DNA of 32,536 bases from Nocardia amamiensis NBRC 102102. Lineage in GTDB: Bacteria > Actinomycetota > Actinomycetes > Mycobacteriales > Mycobacteriaceae. The stretch is taken from positions 1-32,536 of the forward strand of contig NZ_BDBA01000042.1 of assembly GCF_001612745.1 (NCBI RefSeq). Direction: 5' to 3'. Positions within the stretch are counted from its first letter, which is position 1; each line of letters opens with the position of its first letter. Positions 1 through 8,318 of this stretch are shown piece by piece. The translations under genes and the position numbers were made by a program. The notes under the pieces were generated by a model, which ran no database searches, was not told where the DNA came from, and worked only from the letters and a program-made list of their open reading frames with translations.

Positions 1-105
1 GTCCGCCTCGAGCAGCGCGTCGACGAGGGCGGGGTCTTCGCCGCGGGCGCGCTGCGAGGCGCGGACCGCGTCGGGGTTGTCCCGCAGGAATCGGAGGTCG
101 ATCAT
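1..105 (-). CDS. serS: Seryl-tRNA synthetase, N-terminal fragment
   Basis: Only the first 35 codons lie in the window; the gene runs off the left edge. The peptide starts [17 protein letters not shown] and continues with [17 protein letters not shown], which is the typical beginning of the SerRS N-terminal coiled-coil (tRNA-binding arm) domain. The enzyme charges tRNA-Ser with serine in the cytoplasm. In M. tuberculosis serS (Rv3834c) sits in the same position, divergent from the Rv3835-Rv3836 pair, which supports the call. The start is an ATG at 105-103. A TAGGCT hexamer lies 8 nt upstream of it (minus strand), so translation may be leaderless. The catalytic domain cannot be seen. Confidence 0.88.
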   Translation of the reverse strand, partial: MIDLRFLRDNPDAVRASQRARGEDPALVDALLEAD

Positions 106-197
106 GGGCCACCAGCCTAGTAGTCGGCGGATTGCCGTTTCACGCCGATATCCCAGGATGCGGTCCATCGGCGCGGAATCGCGCGCATAGTGGGCTT

Positions 198-1898
198 GTG
201 GGTACTCCATTCGACGAGACCGCCATCGACAACGCGCTGGCCGACCTCACCGCGGGCGAGAAGGCCTGGGCCGCGACCCCGCTGCGCCGCCGCCGCGAAC
301 TGCTCGATGAGCTGCACGCACGGATCGGCCGGTTCGCCGAGGACTGGGTGCGGGCTGCGTGCGTCATCAAGGGCCTCGACGAGGATTCGCCGCTGGTCGG
401 CGAGGAATGGATGTCGGGACCGCTCACGCTGCTGCAGGCCACGGCAGCACTGTCGGCGACTCTGGCCGTGCTGGAGACGGGATACAGCCCGCTGACCGGC
501 CTCGCGCTGAAGGAGGCGCCCGGCGGCCGGGTAGCGGTGCCGATCCTTCCGCACGGCGTCTACGACCGGCTGCTGCTCAGCGGTTTCAGCGGCGAGGTCT
601 GGCTGCGTCCCGGCGTCGATGCCGACACCGCGCGCAGGCGGGCCGGACTGGCCCAGCTGGATCCGACCGCGACCGGCGGTATCGGCGCGGTGCTCGGCGC
701 GGGCAATATCACCTCGATCCCGCCGCTGGACGCGCTCTACGAGCTGTACGCGCACAACCGGGTGGTCGCGCTGAAGCTCAATCCCATCACCGACCCGCTG
801 TTCACGGTGTTCGAGATGGTGTTCGAGCCCCTGCTCGAGCTCGGCGTGCTGCGGATTCTCACCGGCGGCGCGGAGCAGGGCGGTTACCTGGTGCACCATC
901 CCGACGTCGCGCATGTGCACATGACCGGCAGCGCGAACACCCACGACGCGATCGTGTGGGGCGGCGGCCCCGAGGGCGCGCAGCGGAGGAAAGGCAACCA
1001 GCCGCTGCTGGACAAACCGATCACCAGCGAGCTGGGCGGCGTCTCGCCGACCATCGTGCTGCCCGGCGCCTGGTCCGACGCCGACCTGCGCTACCAGGCC
1101 GCGCACGTGGCCACCCAGCGGCTGCACAACGGCGGCTACAACTGCGTGGCGGCGCAGACCGTCGTGCTCAGCGCGGACTGGGACCGCAAGGACGAGTTCC
1201 TCGACGAGCTGCGCCTCGCCCTGGAGCGGGCGCCGCAGCGAACGGCGTACTACCCGGGCAGCGATGCGCGCGTCGCCGGCGCGCTGGAGTCGTATCCGGA
1301 GGCCGAGCGCCTCGGCGCGGGCCGCGTGCTGATCGACCAGTTGCCGCGCACCGACACCCCGCTGCTGCGCACCGAGTACTTCTCTCCGGTGCTCGGGGTG
1401 GTCGAGCTGCCCTACGCGGGCGGTGAGTTCCTGCAGCGTGCGGTGGACTTCGCGAACGCCGAGCTGACCGGAACGCTCGGCGCGAACGTGATCGCCCCAC
1501 CGACGACCATCCGCAGGCTCGGCACCGCCTTCGACCGCGCGATCGAGCGGCTGCGCTACGGCGCGATAGCGGTGAACGCCTGGACCGGTCTGGCCTTCCT
1601 CGCACCGCGCGCCGCCTGGGGCGCCTTCCCCGGCCACACCCTGGACGACGTGCAGAGCGGAATCGGCGTGGTGCACAACGCCTTACTGCTCGACGACGTC
1701 GAGCGCACCGTGGTGCGCGGTCCGTTCCGGCCCGCGCCGCGCTCGCTGCTCGGCGGTGAATTCGCCCTCTCGCCGAAGCCACCGTGGTTCGTCGACAACG
1801 CCACCGCCGCGACCACCGGGCGCAGGCTGACCGAGTTCTACGCCGACGCGAACCCCGCCAGACTGCCCGGCGTCTTCCTGTCGGCGCTGCGCGGCTGA
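198..1898 (+). CDS. Aldehyde dehydrogenase family protein
   Basis: A protein of about 566 residues with the aldehyde dehydrogenase fold, which oxidises an aldehyde with NAD(P)+. Visible motifs are GAGNITS plus PPLD in the cofactor domain, HMTGS, the catalytic Glu in ELGG (about E278) and the nucleophilic Cys in [10 protein letters not shown] (about C316). The spacing of Glu and Cys is close to that of classical ALDHs, although the overall sequence is divergent and slightly long. The frame is open to a TTG at 132, but those residues are not domain-like. GTG 198 is preferred because CATAGT lies exactly 6 nt before it, the leaderless layout seen repeatedly here. It is divergent from serS and has no counterpart at this spot in M. 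tuberculosis as far as I recall. The substrate is unknown. Confidence 0.82.
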   Translation: MGTPFDETAIDNALADLTAGEKAWAATPLRRRRELLDELHARIGRFAEDWVRAACVIKGLDEDSPLVGEEWMSGPLTLLQATAALSATLAVLETGYSPLTGLALKEAPGGRVAVPILPHGVYDRLLLSGFSGEVWLRPGVDADTARRRAGLAQLDPTATGGIGAVLGAGNITSIPPLDALYELYAHNRVVALKLNPITDPLFTVFEMVFEPLLELGVLRILTGGAEQGGYLVHHPDVAHVHMTGSANTHDAIVWGGGPEGAQRRKGNQPLLDKPITSELGGVSPTIVLPGAWSDADLRYQAAHVATQRLHNGGYNCVAAQTVVLSADWDRKDEFLDELRLALERAPQRTAYYPGSDARVAGALESYPEAERLGAGRVLIDQLPRTDTPLLRTEYFSPVLGVVELPYAGGEFLQRAVDFANAELTGTLGANVIAPPTTIRRLGTAFDRAIERLRYGAIAVNAWTGLAFLAPRAAWGAFPGHTLDDVQSGIGVVHNALLLDDVERTVVRGPFRPAPRSLLGGEFALSPKPPWFVDNATAATTGRRLTEFYADANPARLPGVFLSALRG

Positions 1899-1973
1899 TC
1901 CCCTGGACCGGTTGCCGCGCCGATCGGGCCAGGTCGTGGCACCACGGGTCGGACACTGCCATGATGGACCGCG

Positions 1974-3113
1974 ATGTCCTTCGATCCTGTGTCCCGATCC
2001 CACCGAGCGCCGAGGCGCGGCGCGTCCTCGCGCGCCGGCGCGGTACGCCGCTCGTTCGGCTCGGCCAAGGCCGCGCTCGCCGGCAGCAACCTGCGCGAGG
2101 TGCACCTGTCGGCGCCCACCTTGCGCTGGGGTCTGCTCGCGGTGGCCGTCGGCGCCGTGGTCGCGGCCCTGGTGACGCTGTTCGTGACCGGCTTCGACAA
2201 CGAGAAGGGCCTCGAGGCGCACAATCCCGGTTCGCCGCTGCAACCGGTCCTGGACCGGGAGTTCGGCACCGCGGCCAAGGGCGACTGCCTGAGCTGGACC
2301 AAGCCCGACCGATCCGATCTGGTCAAGGTGAACTGTTCCAGCAAGCACATGTTCGAGGTCGCCGCCGACATCGACATGAGCAGGTATCCGGGCAAGGAGT
2401 TCGGCCCCGGCTCGCGGTTCCCGGACTCGCTGCGGCTCACCGAACTCAAGGAAGAGCACTGCGTGCCCGCCGTGCAGAAGTACATGTCCGGTCGCTTCGA
2501 TCCGCGCGGCAAATACATTGTCGGGCTGATGTACCCCAGCCCGGACGGCTGGCAGCACGGTGACCGCACACTGCGCTGCGGGCTGCAGATCGCGGCCAGC
2601 GTCGGCACCCCGCCCTCGGTCGGCAGCGCCAAGGAGCACGACCAGTCCAGGGTGTACGAGTCCGGCATGTGCCTCGGCATCAATCAGAATCTGCCCACCG
2701 ATCCGGTGGACTGTGCGCAGCCGCACGCGGTGGAGATAGTCTCCACCGTCGACCTCGGCGCCCACTTCAACGGCGGACCGCCGTCGAAGGACGAGCAGGA
2801 CAAGTTCGTCGAAGAGGAGTGCACCCGCACCTCGACGGACTACCTGGGCGGACCGGACGTGATCCGCAACAAGACGCTGACGCTGTTCTTCGACTACCTC
2901 GACGCTCGCAGCTGGATGGCGGGCAGCCGCAAGCTGGACTGCATGATCGGCAAGGGAGCCGACCAGGAAGGTTTCGCACCGATCACCGGTTCGGCCAAGG
3001 GCGACATCCTGATCAACGGCCAGGCTCCGGTGCCGCCGCCGAACAACGGACGCTCCACGCCGGCGCCGCTGCCCGGCGCCGCGCCACTGCCGCCGCAGCC
3101 GCGGCCGAGGTAG
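1974..3113 (+). CDS. Septum-formation family membrane protein (Rv3835-like)
   Basis: A 379-residue protein with a basic, Arg/Ser-rich cytoplasmic N-terminus (residues 1-50), one transmembrane helix at about 52-74, and a large outside domain with paired cysteines (for example GDCLSW, VNCSS, EEHC, LRCG, GMCLG, VDCAQ, EEECT, LDCM), consistent with disulfides. The C-terminus is Pro-rich (from about residue 350). The arrangement matches the actinobacterial 'septum formation' family and M. tuberculosis Rv3835, which also lies next to serS. A precise biochemical role is not known; a cell-envelope or division-site role is inferred from the family name only. The gene ends 10 nt before the zincin gene, so the two are probably co-transcribed. 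Confidence 0.8.
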   Translation: MSFDPVSRSHRAPRRGASSRAGAVRRSFGSAKAALAGSNLREVHLSAPTLRWGLLAVAVGAVVAALVTLFVTGFDNEKGLEAHNPGSPLQPVLDREFGTAAKGDCLSWTKPDRSDLVKVNCSSKHMFEVAADIDMSRYPGKEFGPGSRFPDSLRLTELKEEHCVPAVQKYMSGRFDPRGKYIVGLMYPSPDGWQHGDRTLRCGLQIAASVGTPPSVGSAKEHDQSRVYESGMCLGINQNLPTDPVDCAQPHAVEIVSTVDLGAHFNGGPPSKDEQDKFVEEECTRTSTDYLGGPDVIRNKTLTLFFDYLDARSWMAGSRKLDCMIGKGADQEGFAPITGSAKGDILINGQAPVPPPNNGRSTPAPLPGAAPLPPQPRPR

Positions 3114-3123
3114 CCGATCGCCG

Positions 3124-3474
3124 ATGCCCGTCTCGATGTCCGATGACCGATTCGAGGAATTGGTCGGCGACGCACTGGATCTGATCCCGCCGGAGCTGAC
3201 CCGCGCGATCGACAACGTGGTCGTGCTGATCGAGCCGCGCAATCCGGATGACCCACATCTGCTGGGGCTGTATCACGGCATTGCGCTCACCGAGCGCGAC
3301 AGTCAATACGGCGGAGCGCTTCCCGACACCGTGACGATCTACCGCGAGGCGATCCTCGAGCTCTGCGCCGACGAGGCGGAGGTCGTGGAGGAGGTGGCGA
3401 TCACCGTGATCCATGAGATCGCACACTATTTCGGGATTGACGAAGACCGCCTGCATCAGCTGGGATGGGGCTAG
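3124..3474 (+). CDS. Minimal zincin-type metallopeptidase (Rv3836-like)
   Basis: A 116-residue protein with the zinc-binding signature HEIAHYFGI at residues 97-105 near the C-terminus (His97, Glu98, His101). The following IDEDRLHQLG supplies an acidic candidate third ligand, as in the small 'zincin_1' family. There is no signal peptide or membrane segment, so it should be cytoplasmic. It follows the septum-formation gene after 10 nt, the same pair as Rv3835-Rv3836. The substrate of this family is not established. The start is ATG 3124; a second in-frame ATG at 3136 (MSDDRFEELV) is equally possible, because neither has a strong Shine-Dalgarno sequence. Confidence 0.85.
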   Translation: MPVSMSDDRFEELVGDALDLIPPELTRAIDNVVVLIEPRNPDDPHLLGLYHGIALTERDSQYGGALPDTVTIYREAILELCADEAEVVEEVAITVIHEIAHYFGIDEDRLHQLGWG

Positions 3475-3496
3475 TCTTTACCGAGTCGTATTGCGT

Positions 3497-3512
3497 ACCC
3501 ACGGCCGTGGGT
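3497..3512. repeat. 16-bp perfect palindrome upstream of the PE operon
   Basis: ACCCACGGCCGTGGGT reads the same on both strands. It lies 23 bp after the zincin stop and about 125 bp before the PE start. No U-rich tail follows, so it does not look like a classical terminator. It could be an operator for the PE-PPE-EspG operon or a weak hairpin; the sequence alone does not decide. Confidence 0.45.
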
Positions 3513-3638
3513 GTGTAATCGGCAGGGAGATCGAAAAGTTGGGGATTCGATGGAACCGATCGCGTTGCTGTCGCGTCCTATCACTCGAAGGGGGAATTCT
3601 CGTGGTTCCGCCCCACAGCCACTAGAAGGAGTCGAGTC

Positions 3639-3950
3639 ATGGTTGGACATGTACTGATCGCACCCGAAGCCATTCTCGCCGCCGCGGCCGAGCTGGACCT
3701 CGTCGCCGACCGGCTGGCCGCCGCCGCGGCGATCACCGCGCCCGCGACGCACGTATTGCCTTCCGGCGCTGAGGAAGTCTCGTTCGTCAGCGCCAGCCAC
3801 TTCAACCAGGGAGCGATGTCTCACGACCGCGCGATCGCGCAGGCGATTCTGGAGTGCCACCACGCCGCGGCGACGCTGCGCATGCAGTTGGCCCAGCACG
3901 TCGCGGGTGACGTGGTGCGTGCCGCGGGCATCAGCGCCTTCCAGGTGTAG
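3639..3950 (+). CDS. PE family-like type VII secretion substrate
   Basis: A 103-residue Ala-rich, all-helical protein: IAPEAILAAAAELDLVADRLAAAAA resembles the first PE helix, followed by a turn (TAPATHVLPSGAEEVS) and a second helix ending in LAQHVAGDVVRAAGISAFQV. Length and two-helix hairpin fit the PE domain, which pairs with PPE proteins and is exported by ESX systems. A strong ribosome site (AGAAGGAG, about 8 nt before the ATG) fixes the start. It is followed by a PPE gene and an EspG gene, which strongly supports the call. Oddity: the protein contains no tyrosine at all, so the usual YxxxD/E export signal after the second helix is missing (VAGDVVRAAG occupies that place). Confidence 0.78.
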   Translation: MVGHVLIAPEAILAAAAELDLVADRLAAAAAITAPATHVLPSGAEEVSFVSASHFNQGAMSHDRAIAQAILECHHAAATLRMQLAQHVAGDVVRAAGISAFQV

Positions 3951-3999
3951 GTCCGAGACCGAGACCGTCAGCAACATTTATTCAGGGGAGTAGTCAAAC

Positions 4000-5166
4000 A
4001 TGGTTGCAGGAGTCACCGGCGTGATCTGGGCGGCGCGGCCGTCAGAGATCAATTCGGCCACCCTACATGCGGGCGCGCACGCGATTCCCATCTCGGCCGC
4101 CGCCACTGCCTGGGGCGGGCTCACCGCCGCCTGGGTCGATGCGACGACGACCGTCGCCAGGGTGATGGCCGAACTCGGCATCGGCATGCAGGGCGTCAAC
4201 GGTATCGCCGCGTTGAGCAAGCTCACCGGCTTCCTCGGCTGGTCCGAACAGCAGGGCGTTCAGGCGGCCGCGATGGGCGCCAAGGCCGCGGCGAACGCCA
4301 CCGCCTACACCGTCGCTGCGCTGGCGATGCCCAGCCCGCCGGAGATCGCGGCCGTCAACGCCGCCTTGATGGCGTCGGCGAACCCGCCGGGTATGGTGTC
4401 CGGAGCCTTCGAGGTCGCGGAGGTCGCGAGGCACGCCATGGACATTCGTGCCGCGCTGGTCATGGAGACCTACGAGGCCGCGACAAGCGCGATGGTCGCG
4501 ACCCCGGCCGAGTTCCTGAACCCGCCGCCGATCGCCCACGGCGCCGGAACCGCGACCCCCGAGCAGGCGGCGAACACCGCCTCCGAGGTCCCGGCCGATC
4601 CCATCCAGGCCGCCGTCGCCGCCACACAGGCGTTCTTGAGCAACCCCGGTGTCGCAAGCGCGGCCACGCAGGCGGCGCAGGCCGTCGGATCGATCGCCAC
4701 CACCGGCGTTTCGACGGTCGGGAACGTCGCGGGCAGCGCGATCGCCGCGGCGACCACCAGCGCTCCTGCCGTGTCGGGCTTTGCTCCGATGGCCATGGGC
4801 GCCGGTGCGGCCGCCGCCAGCGGCGCTGCTACGACGCGCGCGGTGTCGTTCACCGGCATCGGATCCGCGGCGGGCGCGAACGGCTCCCTCAAGCTCCCGG
4901 AAGGCTGGGGCGCTAGCGGCGCGATCGGTGCCGCCACACCGACCCAGGAGAACAACGCGGCCAACCGGGTCGACGCGGCGCCGGTCCGGCAGTCGAACAT
5001 GAGCAATGGCAACCCGCTGCTGGGGAACCAGGCGCGCAGCGACGAGGACGACGAGACCGAGCACAACGGCCAGGACTACCTGCGGTCGACCGAGCACTTC
5101 AACGACGGCCGGTTCGCCGCCGAGGGAGTCATCGGCGGCGGTGACACCAGCGGGACGGTTAGGTGA
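4000..5166 (+). CDS. PPE family-like type VII secretion substrate
   Basis: A 388-residue protein. The N-terminal about 170 residues are PPE-like: RPSEINSATLHAGA, the WxG turn in ATAWGGLTAAW (W38-G40), long Ala-rich helices, and PSPPEIAAVNAALMASANPPG followed by MDIRAALVMETYEAA. The rest is low-complexity Ala/Gly/Thr, with an SVP-like motif GSLKLPEGW at 295-303 (pattern LxxPxxW) and an acidic, hydrophilic tail (SDEDDETEHNGQDY). PPE proteins form heterodimers with PE partners, are escorted by EspG and are exported by ESX systems. The gene follows PE after 49 nt and overlaps espG by 4 nt. A GGGGAG-type ribosome site precedes the ATG. Confidence 0.85.
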   Translation: MVAGVTGVIWAARPSEINSATLHAGAHAIPISAAATAWGGLTAAWVDATTTVARVMAELGIGMQGVNGIAALSKLTGFLGWSEQQGVQAAAMGAKAAANATAYTVAALAMPSPPEIAAVNAALMASANPPGMVSGAFEVAEVARHAMDIRAALVMETYEAATSAMVATPAEFLNPPPIAHGAGTATPEQAANTASEVPADPIQAAVAATQAFLSNPGVASAATQAAQAVGSIATTGVSTVGNVAGSAIAAATTSAPAVSGFAPMAMGAGAAAASGAATTRAVSFTGIGSAAGANGSLKLPEGWGASGAIGAATPTQENNAANRVDAAPVRQSNMSNGNPLLGNQARSDEDDETEHNGQDYLRSTEHFNDGRFAAEGVIGGGDTSGTVR

Positions 5167-5990
5167 CCGTACTCGGTGCGGGCCGCGACCCATCGACGCT
5201 CGAGGCGGTCGTCCTGTCGCTCGACGAAATGCAGCTTCTCATCGAGAAGCTGCAGATCGAGGTCCCCGTCGTGTTGAACGCGCGGGGACGCTACGACAAC
5301 ATGACCGACCACCGGACGGCGATGGACGCGGCCGCCGAGTCTCTCATCCAGCGCGGGCTTCTCATCGATGACGTCGTGCACAGCGATCTGGAGAATCGGC
5401 TGCGCGCGCTGAACCGCCCGCACTGGATCATCGCGCTGCGGTTGGTCGTCGATGGGTGGGTGAGTCGCTTCTGTCTGGCGAAAGGCGTCGACCTTCCGGT
5501 TGTCGCGCTTCGCGGGCAGGACTCCTATGTAATCGACGAGGCCGGGATCGATCTGCCCGCCACGGTGCTCGCGGCGCTCGGCTATGCCGAACCGCTCGAG
5601 CTTTACGGCATGAACGTTCCGACCGAAGAACTCGCCACGATCCTCGGAGACACCGGCGACGCCGCCGCCACCGCGGCACGCCTGGCGAAAGCCGGCAACC
5701 CAACGAGCGACGCGAAAACTTTGGCCGCAGCCTTGGTCGAGATCCACTCGTGTGCCGAGATCGTCGGTGTGGTGTACGGCGACGGCACCAGAGATGTGGC
5801 CGATAACCACATCGCCGTATTCAACACGCGCGCAGGACGCTTCATCGCCACCGCGAGCAAGGCCGACGACGGCATCAAGTGGAGTTCACTCAGCAGCGGG
5901 ACCACGGCTCGATTGCGCACGGCGATACAGGATCTGATCAACTCGCTGCCGGAACGTGAAGATTTCCCACGGAATCCGAAACTGTCCTGA
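5163..5990 (+). CDS. EspG family ESX secretion-associated chaperone
   Basis: A 275-residue soluble alpha/beta protein without signal peptide. The beginning (VVLSLDEMQLLIEKLQIEVPVVLN), the central RPHWIIALRLVVDGW and the C-terminal part (DNHIAVFNTRAGRFIATASKADDGIKWSSLSSGT, then a final helix) match the EspG fold. EspG binds the helical tip of PPE proteins in the cytosol and keeps PE-PPE pairs soluble before export. The GTG start overlaps the PPE stop (GTGA, 5163-5166), so translation is coupled to its presumed client. Length is close to mycobacterial EspG proteins (about 280-300 residues). No ESX core genes (EccB, EccC, EccD, MycP) are present in the window, so the pair must use an apparatus encoded elsewhere. 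Confidence 0.82.
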   Translation: MTVLGAGRDPSTLEAVVLSLDEMQLLIEKLQIEVPVVLNARGRYDNMTDHRTAMDAAAESLIQRGLLIDDVVHSDLENRLRALNRPHWIIALRLVVDGWVSRFCLAKGVDLPVVALRGQDSYVIDEAGIDLPATVLAALGYAEPLELYGMNVPTEELATILGDTGDAAATAARLAKAGNPTSDAKTLAAALVEIHSCAEIVGVVYGDGTRDVADNHIAVFNTRAGRFIATASKADDGIKWSSLSSGTTARLRTAIQDLINSLPEREDFPRNPKLS

Positions 5991-6015
5991 GTGCCGTCAG
6001 CAGTTGAGGTAACAC

Positions 6016-6681
6016 CTAGCCCATCGGGTCGTCGGAGGTCGGCGCGACGTCGTATCCGAACGGCGGCGTAAATCGGCCCCAGCGAATGCACTCCCACCCG
6101 CCGCCGGGCATCGGGACCAACTCGATGGTTTCGGTGTTGTCCAGGTGGTTGTTCGTCGTGAACGGAGGTTGCACACCGGCGAGTGTGCGACCGACGAGCC
6201 GCATGGCGGCACCGTGACTGACCACCATCACATCGCCCGCACCGTCTTCGGGCGTCAAGTAAGTAGCCCGCAGCTGCGCGATCGCGGGAAGAAAGCGGTC
6301 CAGCACATCCTGGGCGGATTCTCCTCCCGGCACCCGCAGCCCGAGATCGCCTTCGTGCCAGGCGCGATAGATCCGCTGGAAGGTCCGATGGGCATCTTCG
6401 CTGTGCTGCCCTTCCAGGTCACCGGCCTGAACCTCGTGGAGGCCGTCGAGCACCATAGCGGCCACGCCGGTGGCGGCCTCGATGTAGCTCGCGGTCTGCC
6501 TTGCGCGCAGCGCCGCCGAGGAGAACAGCACCTTCGGCGGCCGGAGCAGGCCCTCGCCGAACGTCTTCGCCTGTGCCGCACCGCGTTCGGTGAGCGGCAG
6601 TCCGGGCACCTTGGTATCGAGCAGCTTGGCTACGTTTCCCTCGGTCTCACCGTGCCGGACCAGAATCAACCTACCGATCAT
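6016..6681 (-). CDS. Histidine phosphatase / phosphoglycerate mutase family protein (Rv3837c-like)
   Basis: A 221-residue protein starting MIGRLILVRHGETEGN, with the catalytic RHG triad at residues 9-11 (His10 is the phospho-acceptor). A second conserved His lies in VVSHGAAMR, and HEVQAGDLEG matches the acid-residue region of the family. It is a cytoplasmic phosphatase or mutase of the dPGM-like superfamily; which substrate it uses cannot be told from sequence. The ATG (6681-6679) overlaps the pheA stop in an ATGA, so the two are translationally coupled, as in the M. tuberculosis pair Rv3838c-Rv3837c. The longer open frame upstream lies inside pheA and is not used. Confidence 0.85.
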   Translation of the reverse strand: MIGRLILVRHGETEGNVAKLLDTKVPGLPLTERGAAQAKTFGEGLLRPPKVLFSSAALRARQTASYIEAATGVAAMVLDGLHEVQAGDLEGQHSEDAHRTFQRIYRAWHEGDLGLRVPGGESAQDVLDRFLPAIAQLRATYLTPEDGAGDVMVVSHGAAMRLVGRTLAGVQPPFTTNNHLDNTETIELVPMPGGGWECIRWGRFTPPFGYDVAPTSDDPMG

Positions 6682-7592
6682 AGGTCCGCCATCCCCTTTC
6701 TCAACTGAATCAACCACTCCGCCGCCGATTCGTCCGACGGCGGCGGAGTGCCGGTTGCCGAGGTCGCCGGCCAGGACCCGAGGAAACGGACCTGCGCCGT
6801 GCGGTGCAGCGCCTTGAGCGCCTCGGCCACCGCCGTGTCGTCGATGTGCCCGACACAATCGAGGTAGAAACGGTACGTGCCCATGCCGGTTCGGGTGGGG
6901 CGGGATTCGATCCTGGTCAGATCGATTCCACGCGTGGCGAACTCGGCGAACGCGCGCATCAGCGAACCCGGCACGTTCGGCAGCTCCAGCACGATGGACG
7001 TGCGGTCCGCGCCGGTGGCGGGCGGCGCCACCGTGGGCCGGGTGCACAGCACGAAGCGCGTGATCGCCTGCTCATGGTCGGCGACGCCGGAGGCCAGCGC
7101 GATCAGCCCGAGCCGTTCCCCTGCCAGCGCGGTCGAAATGGCGGCATCCGCGTGGCCGGCCACCACGTCTTCGGCCGCGGCGGCATTGGACGCCGAGATG
7201 TAGGACCGCGTCTGCGGCAGGTGCCGGGCGACCCACAGCCGTACCTGGGCGGCGGCCACCGGGTACGCGGCCAGGGTCCGCACTTCGGCCAGGGTCGTCC
7301 CCGGCTTGCCGAGGATCGTGAAGCTCACCTCCAGCTCGGTCTCGGCGACGATCTGCAGACGCGGGCCGATGGCCAGGGAGTCGAGCGTCGCCGAGATCGA
7401 CCCCTCGACGGAGCTCTCGATCGGGACCACAGCACCGTCCACGTCGCGGGAGCGGACCAGGTCCAACGCGGCCCCTTGGCTGGGCGCGGCGACCCGCTCC
7501 ACGGGTCCGTCGAAGACTCCCGAGGATTCGAGTTGAGCGAGGGCCATCTCGGTGAACGTTCCGGACGGCCCGAAGTACGCGATTCGCGGCAC
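6678..7592 (-). CDS. pheA: Prephenate dehydratase
   Basis: A 304-residue enzyme converting prephenate to phenylpyruvate in phenylalanine synthesis. The N-terminal part (RIAYFGPSGTFTEMAL, VVPIESSVEGS) and the ITRF motif (the essential Thr-Arg-Phe) define the catalytic domain (about 1-185). The C-terminal part contains an ACT regulatory domain with VPGSLMRAFAEFATRGIDLTRIESRP, where ESRP and the GSLM variant of GALV form the phenylalanine feedback site. There is no chorismate mutase domain, as usual in actinobacteria. Start is GTG 7592; a TAATCT hexamer lies 7 nt upstream, suggesting a leaderless transcript. It is coupled to the downstream phosphatase gene. Confidence 0.95.
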   Translation of the reverse strand: MPRIAYFGPSGTFTEMALAQLESSGVFDGPVERVAAPSQGAALDLVRSRDVDGAVVPIESSVEGSISATLDSLAIGPRLQIVAETELEVSFTILGKPGTTLAEVRTLAAYPVAAAQVRLWVARHLPQTRSYISASNAAAAEDVVAGHADAAISTALAGERLGLIALASGVADHEQAITRFVLCTRPTVAPPATGADRTSIVLELPNVPGSLMRAFAEFATRGIDLTRIESRPTRTGMGTYRFYLDCVGHIDDTAVAEALKALHRTAQVRFLGSWPATSATGTPPPSDESAAEWLIQLRKGMADL

Positions 7593-7599
7593 GGTTACG

Positions 7600-7605
7600 A
7601 GATTA
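7600..7605 (-). promoter_or_regulatory. Candidate -10 box (TAATCT) of pheA, leaderless layout
   Basis: On the minus strand TAATCT is followed by 7 nt and then the GTG start of pheA, with no Shine-Dalgarno sequence between. The hexamer fits the actinobacterial TANNNT -10 element, and the spacing puts the transcription start on the start codon. Confidence 0.5.
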
Positions 7606-7686
7606 CTGGCGAGCCCGCCGGCTCCCCACGGATTGCGACGGCTGGACCGGCGGAACGCGGGTGTCTCGCGCTCGCCGGACGCGGGC

Positions 7687-8100
7687 TCAGCCTGGGCTGA
7701 GCACCCGCAATGCGTCGATGAGACGGTCGGTGTCGTCGGTTTCGATGGCGCGGAGTACCGATCGGACAGCCTCGATCGCCGGTGGCTTCAGCGAACGCAG
7801 GAACGCGATATCGGGCCTGCTCAGGGCGGTGCGGATGTCGTCGCCGCACAGGGCGGCGGCCGTGGCCGCGACAATGGCGACGGCACGCTGACCGGAGGAG
7901 GTTCGCGCGACGAAGCCGGTATCGGAGTGTGCCACGCCCGCGAGGAAGGTGGCGATGTCGGCGTCCGGCGCATCCAATTCGAGGACCGGCGCCGCAGTGC
8001 TTGCGCCGATGTTGCGGACCAACCCGTCGACCAGACTGCGCCGTGGCGGCGTCGACAGCGTTACCAGCACCGGTTCCCCGGCTTCCGTCCTTTCCGACAC
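7687..8100 (-). CDS. Hypothetical protein of 137 residues
   Basis: Not recognised as a named family. It starts VSERTEAGEPVLVTLSTPPRR at GTG 8100, preceded by GAGAG as a weak ribosome site, and ends LIDALRVLSPG. The body is a mix of short strands and helices with a patterned LVRNIGASTAAPVLELDAPDADIATFLAGVAHSDT stretch. It has no membrane segment, signal peptide or cysteine pair. It lies 94 bp upstream of pheA on the same strand and is divergent from the iron-regulated DUF2470 gene. The frame has good third-position GC and extends further upstream, but those codons are not convincing. Confidence 0.6.
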   Translation of the reverse strand: MSERTEAGEPVLVTLSTPPRRSLVDGLVRNIGASTAAPVLELDAPDADIATFLAGVAHSDTGFVARTSSGQRAVAIVAATAAALCGDDIRTALSRPDIAFLRSLKPPAIEAVRSVLRAIETDDTDRLIDALRVLSPG

Positions 8101-8270
8101 GCTCTCACGGTAACAACCCCGACCGCGATTACCCGGCACCGGCACCGGGCGATGGTCGCAGCCGTTGTCAGCGGTGCGCGCTGCGCCACGGAGTTGTAAG
8201 CGATTTCCTAACCGCGAACTCCGCTTCGGTCAGTCGGATCGAAACACTTGCGGAAACCAGTTCGAGTCAC

Positions 8271-8289
8271 TTAGCTTAGGGTAACCTAA
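8271..8289. promoter_or_regulatory. IdeR/DtxR iron box
   Basis: TTAGCTTAGGGTAACCTAA matches the 19-bp iron-box consensus TTAGGTTAGGCTAACCTAA at 17 of 19 positions and keeps the dyad arms. It lies 29 bp before the ATG of the DUF2470 gene and probably covers its promoter, so iron-loaded IdeR should repress transcription. The M. tuberculosis counterpart Rv3839 is reported to be IdeR-controlled (recalled). Confidence 0.88.
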
Positions 8290-8318
8290 TGAAGCGCGAT
8301 CGAGCACCGGAGGTTTGC

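Noticed and set aside
117..3242. Long open frames on the minus strand opposite the aldehyde dehydrogenase and septum-formation genes
   Set aside because: They are antisense shadows caused by high GC: Arg/Gly/His-rich, no motifs, and they span the recognised genes and their boundaries.
8289..8318. Upstream ATG for the DUF2470 gene
   Set aside because: It overlaps the IdeR box and lacks a ribosome site, while ATG 8319 has a perfect GGAGG.
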